A DNA stretch of 64,000 nucleotides from Fimenecus sp045532175 (GTDB taxonomy: Bacteria > Bacillota > Clostridia > Oscillospirales > Acutalibacteraceae), in contig JAZSFK010000054.1 of the NCBI GenBank assembly GCA_045532175.1, positions 1-64,000 of the forward strand. The letters are read 5' to 3'. Below the pieces are notes generated by a model that saw only the letters and a program-made list of their open reading frames with translations, had not been told where the DNA came from and did no database searches. The position numbers and the translations under genes were made by a program. Positions 8,561-15,247 of this stretch are shown piece by piece. Each line of letters begins with the position of its first letter. Positions within the stretch are counted from its first letter, which is position 1.

Positions 8561-8590
8561 ATTATACCACTTGCATATATAAAAAGGCAA
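8561..8590 (-). promoter_or_regulatory. Promoter of the GH43 gene
   Basis: On the minus strand TTGCCT (8590-8585), 18-bp spacer, TATAAT (8566-8561). The implied 5' UTR is about 135 nt. Confidence 0.6.
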
Positions 8591-8719
8591 TAGTTTTAAT
8601 ATTATAAATGCATAAGGAACAGTATTTTATACTCAGCACACCTTTCCCCATACTCCGTACACTATTATAATTACGGTTGTAGCATAAAAACAAAAATGCA
8701 CTCATTTTCAATGCGCAAC

Positions 8720-8745
8720 AAAAAAGGCACCCTGGAGGGTACCTT
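8720..8745 (-). terminator. Terminator of tRNA-Pro
   Basis: Stem GGCACCCT/AGGGTACC (one mismatch) with an A-run on the plus strand, i.e. a T-run after the hairpin on the tRNA strand. Confidence 0.75.
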
Positions 8746-8753
8746 TTCCGTTG

Positions 8754-8830
8754 TGGTCGAGATGACAGGATTCGAACCTGCGGCTTCCACGTCCCGAACG
8801 TGGCGCTCTACCAAACTGAGCCACATCTCG
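8754..8830 (-). tRNA. tRNA-Pro (CGG), CCA encoded
   Basis: A 77-nt cloverleaf on the minus strand. The acceptor CGAGATG pairs with CATCTCG, followed by discriminator A and encoded CCA. The D arm contains GGCTCAGTTTGGTAGAGC. The anticodon stem CCACG/CGTGG holds loop TTCGGGA with anticodon CGG. The T arm contains GGTTCGAATCC. Confidence 0.97.
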
Positions 8831-8836
8831 ATATTT
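8808..8836. repeat. 29-bp direct repeat, copy 1 (inside tRNA-Pro 5' half)
   Basis: Identical to 9001-9029. It covers the D arm and 5' acceptor strand of the tRNA and 6 bases upstream. See copy 2. Confidence 0.9.
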
Positions 8837-9029
8837 TTACTAATATTAATGTTGGTTTTTAGCGGTGTGTTTCAAATCGCACCACTACGTGGCTTACGGT
8901 TGAAACATAGTCGTTCTGCTGGTTACCACTTCGCATAACTCGTTGTTTCGCCCCATTTCGCACTCTCTCAATCTGCCACAGGCAGCGGTCGTGCTCAAAA
9001 CTACCAAACTGAGCCACATCTCGATATTT
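8837..9029. repeat. Insert ending in 29-bp direct repeat copy 2 (partial tRNA-Pro)
   Basis: The 164 bases after the tRNA are followed by a second exact copy of its 5' end at 9001-9029, lacking the anticodon and T arms. The insert has no ORF with a ribosome binding site; its GC-richer sequence (around 8870-8990) differs from the flanks. The layout fits a small integrated element or a tRNA-gene recombination scar. Confidence 0.6.
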
Positions 9030-9095
9030 CTATCATATTGCTAAAAGATTATAATACTTTTGTTATAATAAATCAAGTATTTTTTGAAAAGTAGT

Positions 9096-9124
9096 TTGAT
9101 TACATGAATCTTCTGTGTTATAAT
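9096..9124 (+). promoter_or_regulatory. Promoter of the MATE exporter
   Basis: TTGATT (9096-9101), 17-bp spacer, TATAAT (9119-9124), 32 bases before the start codon. Confidence 0.8.
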
Positions 9125-9156
9125 GTGTGCAGTTTCTTTTTTTAGAAGGCGAGTTT

Positions 9157-10512
9157 ATGAGTAAAAGAAATATTGATATGGTGAATGGACCATTATTTAA
9201 AAATGTAATAACGTACACGATTCCCATAATACTTACAGGAGTTTTACAGTTGTTCTTCAATGCAGCTGACTTGATTATTGTAGGTCGTTTTTGCGGAAGC
9301 GTTTCTGTTGCAGCAGTAGGTGCAACAGGTGCTATTACAAACCTCATTGTTAATCTCTTTGTCGGACTTTCAGTAGGAACAGGTGTTACCGTTGCACAGG
9401 GACTCGGTGCAGGTGATAGTAATAAGGTTCATCGTGCAGTACATACGGCAATTCCCACTGCCCTTGTTGGCGGCATTGTGCTCACTTTTGTTGGCGTTTT
9501 GTTCTCGGAAACATTTTTACATTGGATGGGTACACCTGACGACGTTCTGCCCCTTTCTGCACTTTATATGAAAATATACTTTGCAGGTATCATCTTTATG
9601 ATGATTTACAATTTCTGTGCAGCAATTCTTCGTGCGGCAGGGGATACAAAATCACCGCTTATATTCCTTACAATTGCAGGCGTCATAAATGTGGGACTTA
9701 ATGTGTTTTTCGTAACTGTTATTGATTTGAATGTTGCAGGAGTTGCGTTGGCAACAACTATCTCACAAGGTGTTTCGGCAACTCTTGTTATTGTTGCTCT
9801 TATTAGAAGAAATGATGCTTGTCAGTTGCATATTTCGCAATTAAAGATTTATAAAAACGAATTATATCAGATTCTTAAGGTTGGTTTACCTGCAGGTATT
9901 CAGGGTTCACTCTTCTCGGCATCCAACGTAATTATACAATCCTCAATAAATTCCTTTGGCTCTGCGGTTATGTCGGGAAATGCTGCAGCACTTAATATTG
10001 AAGGCTTTATGTATATTGTTCTTAATGCCTTTCATCAATCTGCACTTAATTTTACAGGACAGAATATCGGTGCCGGCAAATATAAGCGTGCAAAAAAAGT
10101 GTTTATTATGTGTCTTGCCTGTGTCCTGGTAATCGGACTTGCACTTTCCCTCTGTTTATACTTCCTTGGGCCGAAGCTTTTGTCGATTTATATTACGGAT
10201 TCGGCTGAAGCCATTACGTGGGGCATGGTGAGAATGAGTTGCCTTTTCCTGCCTTATTGTCTTTTGGGACTTATGGATGTTTCAGGCGGTGCCTTGCGTG
10301 GTATGGGTGTTTCCTTTGTGCCTATGGTTATTTCTGTTGTTGGTGTCTGTGGATTCAGAATTGCGTGGATATACACAATCTTCCGGATTCCGGAATTCCA
10401 CACCCTTGAATGCTTATATCTGTCATACACAATTTCGTGGGCTATAACTTTCGTTGCACAGACTATAGCATACTTTATTACTTACAATAAGAAAAAGAAA
10501 CTTGTAAAATAA
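9157..10512 (+). CDS. MATE-family multidrug/sodium antiporter
   Basis: 451 residues with twelve predicted membrane helices in two repeats. The N-terminal MVNGPLFKNVITYTIPIILT and LFFNAADLIIVGRFCG are typical of the clostridial DinF/MepA-like MATE group, which exports cationic drugs using a Na or H gradient. ATG 9157 is chosen (RBS GAAGGCGAG) over an upstream ATG at 9127. Monocistronic, with its own promoter and terminator. The substrate is unknown. Confidence 0.92.
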   Translation: MSKRNIDMVNGPLFKNVITYTIPIILTGVLQLFFNAADLIIVGRFCGSVSVAAVGATGAITNLIVNLFVGLSVGTGVTVAQGLGAGDSNKVHRAVHTAIPTALVGGIVLTFVGVLFSETFLHWMGTPDDVLPLSALYMKIYFAGIIFMMIYNFCAAILRAAGDTKSPLIFLTIAGVINVGLNVFFVTVIDLNVAGVALATTISQGVSATLVIVALIRRNDACQLHISQLKIYKNELYQILKVGLPAGIQGSLFSASNVIIQSSINSFGSAVMSGNAAALNIEGFMYIVLNAFHQSALNFTGQNIGAGKYKRAKKVFIMCLACVLVIGLALSLCLYFLGPKLLSIYITDSAEAITWGMVRMSCLFLPYCLLGLMDVSGGALRGMGVSFVPMVISVVGVCGFRIAWIYTIFRIPEFHTLECLYLSYTISWAITFVAQTIAYFITYNKKKKLVK

Positions 10513-10515
10513 ATT

Positions 10516-10545
10516 AAGGGAGTAGCAATCTACTCCCTTTTTTGA
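10516..10545 (+). terminator. Terminator of the MATE gene
   Basis: 10-bp stem AAGGGAGTAG/CTACTCCCTT, CAAT loop, T-run. Confidence 0.93.
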
Positions 10546-10698
10546 CAAAAAAATATGAGTGTTATCAAACACCCAACAGATTAATAATATCAAAAACAAA
10601 TCCAAAAGTCAATAGATTTTCCAAACTTTTACTAGCACAATACACAAAATCTGCGAAATAAATAATATAAATATATAAACTTTGTACAAAATTACATA

Positions 10699-10727
10699 TT
10701 GAAATCTGCTTTTTTCTGTGTTATATT
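10699..10727 (+). promoter_or_regulatory. Promoter of the long non-coding RNA
   Basis: TTGAAA (10699-10704), 17-bp spacer ending TGTGT, TATATT (10722-10727). Start of transcription is expected near 10733. Confidence 0.75.
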
Positions 10728-10732
10728 ATAGA

Positions 10733-11218
10733 CACAGAAAGGAAACGGTGATACCAATGTACAGGTAAAACTTAAAGGTTCTTAAAAAATAAAACTTAGT
10801 TTTAAGAAGTAAGATAGTGTGGCAAACAGCACAGACGTAAATAATAAACGAGTTCTTTGAAAGGAAACGTAAATTTGATATAGATAAATGTTTGCAAACT
10901 AAAGTTTATTTTTAAAATGAGAACCTTCCGTAAGAGTCTTCTGAAAATTGTAAAATAGGTTCTGGTGCATTAAAGGTCTCGCTTTTCGAGAATGACTGAT
11001 GACTGTAAAGAGTGTGACGGAGTTGAAATCAAGAAACGGAAGACAAAGAATCTGTAGAATGAGAGGTAGATAAAAAGATGTTAGATATCAAGAGTGAACA
11101 GAAATAACCCTCCGAGTCAGTGAAAGATGTGTAAAGAAACATCGGCTCCGAGGGTTATTTCATTTTTATAATAGTTTTTATAGTTTGTTGATTATCGTCC
11201 CAATGGGGCGATTTTTTT
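10733..11218 (+). ncRNA. Long structured non-coding RNA, class not recognised
   Basis: About 490 nt between a sigma-A promoter and two terminator-type hairpins, with no credible ORF. Visible pairings: TTCTTAAAA/TTTTAAGAA (10779-10787 with 10800-10808); GAACC/GGTTC (10921-10925 with 10958-10962); TCTCG/CGAGA (10977-10981 with 10987-10991); and long-range CTTCCGT (10925-10931) with ACGGAAG (11036-11042), competing with GTCTTC (10936-10941) for GAAGAC (11039-11044). It closes with a 12-bp perfect stem (11101-11112 with 11150-11161) that encloses a GATGT/ACATC hairpin. I see no tmRNA, RNase P, 6S or SRP signatures. It may be one of the large ornate RNA classes or something new. Confidence 0.65.
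11194..11218 (+). terminator. Terminator ending the non-coding RNA
   Basis: 8-bp stem ATCGTCCC/GGGGCGAT with an AAT loop, followed by a run of T to 11218. Confidence 0.88.
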
Positions 11219-11250
11219 ATCTTTTTCCCCTTGTTTTTTACTGTATTTTC

Positions 11251-11279
11251 TTGACATACAAATATGTGAGTATTATAAT
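11251..11279 (+). promoter_or_regulatory. Consensus sigma-A promoter of the peptide/ABC locus
   Basis: Exact TTGACA (11251-11256), exactly 17 bp, exact TATAAT (11274-11279). Among the best promoters in the window, implying strong expression of the tiny gene that follows. Confidence 0.93.
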
Positions 11280-11332
11280 TTTTCTGTTACAAAATCTCAG
11301 TCAACATTAATTTGAAAGGAGGCAGAAACCAA

Positions 11333-11419
11333 ATGTCAAACCGTTGGTATAATCGAAATTCTGATACAAAAGATTTTTTCTGCCCTTTTCTTCAATACGT
11401 ACCCTTTTCTTGCGACTGA
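11333..11419 (+). CDS. 28-residue two-cysteine peptide, putative exported peptide precursor
   Basis: The ORF starts 54 bases after a consensus promoter and has an ideal RBS (GAAAGGAGG, 8 bases before ATG). The N-terminal half is polar and charged (MSNRWYNRNSDTKDF, leader-like); the C-terminal part CPFLQYVPFSCD is hydrophobic with two Cys nine residues apart. Downstream, after an attenuator hairpin, are two ABC exporter genes. No radical-SAM, LanM, YcaO or peptidase gene is adjacent, so any ring would have to be a disulfide or be made by an enzyme elsewhere. The role (bacteriocin, signal or toxin) is inference. Confidence 0.7.
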   Translation: MSNRWYNRNSDTKDFFCPFLQYVPFSCD

Positions 11420-11448
11420 TTTTATCATTGAGGATATTGTATTACGTC

Positions 11449-11486
11449 ACCGTGGGTAGATATGCACCTACGGTTTTTATTTTTAT
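11449..11486 (+). terminator. Attenuator between the peptide and ABC genes
   Basis: 9-bp stem ACCGTGGGT/ACCTACGGT (one G-T pair), 8-base loop, then TTTTATTTTTAT. It sits inside the operon, which would give abundant peptide mRNA and partial readthrough into the transporter. Confidence 0.8.
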
Positions 11487-11504
11487 CGAAAGAGAGGTTA
11501 TTAA

Positions 11505-13331
11505 ATGAGGTGGATTAAGCTTCACGAGCCGGTAAAGGTTCCGGTTTTTAAAAATGTTATGTATGCCATCAAACTTGTATGGGAAGCTGATAAAAGACTC
11601 TTGATAGGTTATTTTGTTACAGAAATATCCAATAAGGTTTTGTCCATGTATGTTCAGAATATTTTGTTTTTGAAGGTACTGTTGAGCATCATTGACGGTA
11701 ACGCAAATTTCAAGACATATTTTACATATCTTTTACTCTTCCTCGGTACATATTTTACAGTTAATGTAATTTCCGCTTTTGCTGAAAGGACAAGGTTAAT
11801 TTCTGCAAAGGTTGTGCTTAAAGAGGTAAATAACAAGATTTTTGAAAAGGCGACTCAGTTGGATATAAGCTGTTATGAAAACCCCGAATTCTACGACAAA
11901 TATCAAAGGGCTACATTGGTACTTTCGTCAAGTTACTATGACCTGATTTGTTGGGACGTTGCGGCTGTTGTGGGTGGTGTTATTGCTCTTATCTGCGTTA
12001 TTACAACAGTTACGGTTATTAATCCTATGTATCTTTTATTCCTTTTGCCTGTTACTCTGGTTTTTGTTGTTGAAATATATAAGAGTAAGGCGGTCTATAA
12101 ACGTGACCTCGAAATGACGACTAACAATCGTATCAAGGCATATATTCAAAGAACAATGTTTTTAAAGGAATATTCAAAGGATATGAGAACATCAAACATC
12201 TTTGCGGTGCTTATCGGCAGATTCAAGGCAGCAATTGATGCGAATGTTGTTATTCTCAAAAACTATGGTGTTAAGCTTTTTATTTATAGTATGTTAAGTT
12301 CACTTTTAAGTGATTTTATCCCTATTATCGGTACTTATGCCTTTGCAGGATATCAGTTTATTTTCACAAGGGCACTTTCAATTTCAAATTTCTCCGTTGT
12401 GCTTTCATCAATCAACTCTGTACGTGACTCCACACTAAGTATTGCAGAGGCTTTTGATGAAATGAGCCAGATGGCTCTTTTCTTCCAGAATTTAAGGGAT
12501 TTCTTTGACTATGAGCCCAAAATTACTGATGGTGGCAAGGATGCAGAAGAATTTGAAAGCCTTGAATTCAAAAATGTCACTTTTGGTTATCCCGACACAA
12601 GCAAAACAATTCTTAAAAATGTTTCATTCAAAATTAAAAAAGGCGAAACCATTGCCGTTGTTGGTGTCAACGGTGCAGGTAAGTCAACACTCGTTAAATT
12701 ACTTTTAAGATTTTATGACCCTGATGAGGGTGAAATTCTTTATAACGGAATAAACCTGAAGGAATACAATGTCAATTCCCTCCGTGGTGCTTTTGCAACC
12801 GTCTTTCAGGACTACAAAAACTTTGCAGTTTCTGTTAATGAAAATATTATGTGTCACGAATGTAATGACGAGGAAAAGAAAATTGCAGAAAAGGCTCTTC
12901 GTCGCAGCGGTGTATGGGATAAAATCCAAAGTCTTCCTAAAGGTGCTGACACAGTTTTGACCAGAGAGTTTGAAATTGACGGTGCAGGTCTTTCAGGTGG
13001 TGAAAATCAAAAGGTTTCTGCGGCACGTCTTTTTGCAAGGGATTTCCAGATTGCAATTCTTGACGAGCCAAGCTCTGCCCTTGACCCTATTGCAGAGTAC
13101 AAAATGTATGAAAACTTAATTGATGTTACAAAGGATAAAACTGTTATTTATATCTCACATAGGCTTTCAAGTGCTGTCCTTTCTGACAGAATAATTGTTC
13201 TTGGCAACGGTACGATTCTTGAGTCAGGAACTCATCAGGAATTAATGGCACAGAACGGTGAATACAGCAAAATGTTTACTTTACAGGCATCAAGTTATAA
13301 GGGTGAAAGTGAGGTGGCAGAGAATGTTTAA
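11505..13331 (+). CDS. ABC exporter half-transporter A (membrane + ATPase)
   Basis: 608 residues: a six-helix membrane domain (about 1-330), then an ATPase domain. Walker A GVNGAGKST is at 387-395, signature LSGGENQ at 496-502 and Walker B ILDEPSSALDP around 518-528 with the catalytic Glu at 521; the switch His is in YISHRLSS. RBS AGAGAGG. It overlaps the second half-transporter by 8 bases. The intracellular-loop residues (YENPEFYDKYQRA) match its partner (YDNPEFYNNF), so the two probably form a heterodimer. No N-terminal C39 peptidase is present, so any leader would not be cleaved by this protein. Confidence 0.93.
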   Translation: MRWIKLHEPVKVPVFKNVMYAIKLVWEADKRLLIGYFVTEISNKVLSMYVQNILFLKVLLSIIDGNANFKTYFTYLLLFLGTYFTVNVISAFAERTRLISAKVVLKEVNNKIFEKATQLDISCYENPEFYDKYQRATLVLSSSYYDLICWDVAAVVGGVIALICVITTVTVINPMYLLFLLPVTLVFVVEIYKSKAVYKRDLEMTTNNRIKAYIQRTMFLKEYSKDMRTSNIFAVLIGRFKAAIDANVVILKNYGVKLFIYSMLSSLLSDFIPIIGTYAFAGYQFIFTRALSISNFSVVLSSINSVRDSTLSIAEAFDEMSQMALFFQNLRDFFDYEPKITDGGKDAEEFESLEFKNVTFGYPDTSKTILKNVSFKIKKGETIAVVGVNGAGKSTLVKLLLRFYDPDEGEILYNGINLKEYNVNSLRGAFATVFQDYKNFAVSVNENIMCHECNDEEKKIAEKALRRSGVWDKIQSLPKGADTVLTREFEIDGAGLSGGENQKVSAARLFARDFQIAILDEPSSALDPIAEYKMYENLIDVTKDKTVIYISHRLSSAVLSDRIIVLGNGTILESGTHQELMAQNGEYSKMFTLQASSYKGESEVAENV

Positions 13332-15126
13332 GAAAAAGCAAAAGGAAAAGAAATTACACTCAATGCCATCCAATATTTTCTTCTTTATAAAACTGCTTTT
13401 CAGCGTTTCTCCTTTTCTTGTGCTGGGTGAATTTATGTGGGGTCTTTTGATGATTCTTCCCAACAACCTTATTCGTGTTATCGGTGTTAAATATATTATT
13501 GACGTTGTGACCGAGGGAACAAATCTCGAACGCATTTTTTACGCGGTTGCGGTAATCGGGTTGATTTTAATTCTTTCAACTGTTATCTCATGGCTTTTCC
13601 GCGAGTTTTATTGGAACACAGAAAGAGAAAGATTGTATTTCGGGCTTAACAAAAAGCTCTATGATAAGGCAAGAAGTCTTGACCTTGAGTCCTACGACAA
13701 CCCCGAATTTTACAATAACTTCATTCTCACAATTGAGTACTCATCGGGTAATATTCAAAATCTTCTTGGACTTGTGAGAATGTATGTGGGACACATTATC
13801 TCACTTGTTACAGTTTCTTCTGTACTGCTTACCATTGACCCATGGTGTCTTGTGATTATTCTCACTGTGATTTGTGTTTTTCTGCCAATAAGTAAAAGAG
13901 TTGGCACTCTTATGATGGAAAGACGTATTGACAATGCCAAATATCACAGACGTGCAGACTATTTTCAGCGAATTTTCTATTTGCAGGACTATGCAAAGGA
14001 AGTACGTATGAATAATATTTCTCCTTTGCTCATCGACCGATACAACGATGCTGCAGACGATGTAATCAATAATCAAAAGAAGTATTGGAACAAGATTTCC
14101 GCTCTTAACTGTACGCAAAAGGTCGGCGTTCAGGGACTTGGATTTATGTTTATTCTTCCGCTGTATCTCGGTTATTGTGTACTTATCAAGGGTGACCTTT
14201 CTGCAGGCGATTTCGTGGCAACCTTCAACGGAGCACATTCGGTTGCTATGTCCTTTCAATTCCTTACAATCTGGGCATTGGCACGTTTTTCTGAACAGGC
14301 AAAAATGATAGAAAAATATCGTGAATTCTTAAGTGCTGACTTTAAAATTAAAAATGGTGGGGAGGAAGTCAGAAAGACTGAACCAAAGGAAATTACTATT
14401 AAGAATCTTTCCTTTACCTATCCCAATAACGATAAGCCGACGTTACAGGATATTAATCTTACAATCAAGCCTTATGAGAAAATTGCTCTTGTGGGCTATA
14501 ACGGTGCAGGTAAAACAACCCTTACAAACCTCTTATTAAGGCTTTATGATGCAACAGAGGGCGAAATCTTAATTGACGGTGAAAACATTAAAAATGCTAC
14601 TGCAGACTCACACCGTGACCGATTTGCAGCCGTTTTTCAGGATTTCCAGATTTTCTCCTGCAATCTCGGTGAAAACGTTGCACTTGATGTTAATCCCGAC
14701 GAGGAAAGGGTATGGGATGCACTTAAGCATAGTGGATTTAGCAAGGAACTTAAAAATGGTATAAAAACCGAACTTTTAAGAGAATTCGACGACGAGGGTG
14801 TTATGTTCTCAGGTGGCGAAGCACAGAAAACGGCTATTGCCCGAGCATTTTATAAGGATTGTCCTTATGTTATTCTTGACGAGCCGAGTGCAAATCTTGA
14901 CCCCGTTGCAGAATATAATCTCAATCAGGCCATGATTGAAGCGGCGGACAAGAAAACTGTTATTTTCATTTCTCACAGACTTTCAACCACGGTTAATGCC
15001 GACAGAATTTATGTTATGGAAAACGGCAGAATTATTGAAAGTGGAAACCATACAGAGCTTATGGAATTAAACGGTACCTATGCCTATATGTTTAATCTCC
15101 AAGCAGAAAAATATAAAACGGAATAA
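13324..15126 (+). CDS. ABC exporter half-transporter B (membrane + ATPase)
   Basis: 600 residues from ATG 13324, which overlaps the stop of the previous gene. A longer frame from 13258 is rejected because it would run inside the upstream coding sequence. Six membrane helices, then an ATPase domain with Walker A GYNGAGKTT (391-399), signature FSGGEAQ and Walker B ILDEPSANLDP; the catalytic Glu is present, so both sites could be active. Same subfamily as half-transporter A. A strong terminator follows. The substrate is probably the upstream peptide, by position only. Confidence 0.93.
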   Translation: MFKKKQKEKKLHSMPSNIFFFIKLLFSVSPFLVLGEFMWGLLMILPNNLIRVIGVKYIIDVVTEGTNLERIFYAVAVIGLILILSTVISWLFREFYWNTERERLYFGLNKKLYDKARSLDLESYDNPEFYNNFILTIEYSSGNIQNLLGLVRMYVGHIISLVTVSSVLLTIDPWCLVIILTVICVFLPISKRVGTLMMERRIDNAKYHRRADYFQRIFYLQDYAKEVRMNNISPLLIDRYNDAADDVINNQKKYWNKISALNCTQKVGVQGLGFMFILPLYLGYCVLIKGDLSAGDFVATFNGAHSVAMSFQFLTIWALARFSEQAKMIEKYREFLSADFKIKNGGEEVRKTEPKEITIKNLSFTYPNNDKPTLQDINLTIKPYEKIALVGYNGAGKTTLTNLLLRLYDATEGEILIDGENIKNATADSHRDRFAAVFQDFQIFSCNLGENVALDVNPDEERVWDALKHSGFSKELKNGIKTELLREFDDEGVMFSGGEAQKTAIARAFYKDCPYVILDEPSANLDPVAEYNLNQAMIEAADKKTVIFISHRLSTTVNADRIYVMENGRIIESGNHTELMELNGTYAYMFNLQAEKYKTE

Positions 15127-15156
15127 TTCACTTTCAATTGTATAAATCTAAAAATC

Positions 15157-15193
15157 GAGGATGTAAAAATCAATTTTTTTACATCCTCTTTTC
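15157..15193 (+). terminator. Terminator of the ABC operon
   Basis: 13-bp stem (GAGGATGTAAAAA with TTTTTACATCCTC) and T-rich tail. Confidence 0.9.
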
Positions 15194-15247
15194 GTTTGCT
15201 TTTTATATTAACGAGTGCTATAATCATCTTATAAAGGAGATGTTGCT

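Noticed and set aside
8696..8938. 80-codon ORF on the plus strand
   Set aside because: It reads through the antisense of tRNA-Pro and its terminator; no RBS and a typical spurious tRNA-shadow sequence.
10918..11057. Short ORFs inside the long RNA (13 codons from 10918; 21 codons from 10992 with a Cys-x-x-Cys)
   Set aside because: No RBS at a usable distance, and they overlap the pairing segments of the RNA.
11505..15126. Lantibiotic-type or C39-peptidase bacteriocin exporter
   Set aside because: Neither half-transporter has an N-terminal peptidase domain, and no lanthionine, radical-SAM or YcaO gene is adjacent.
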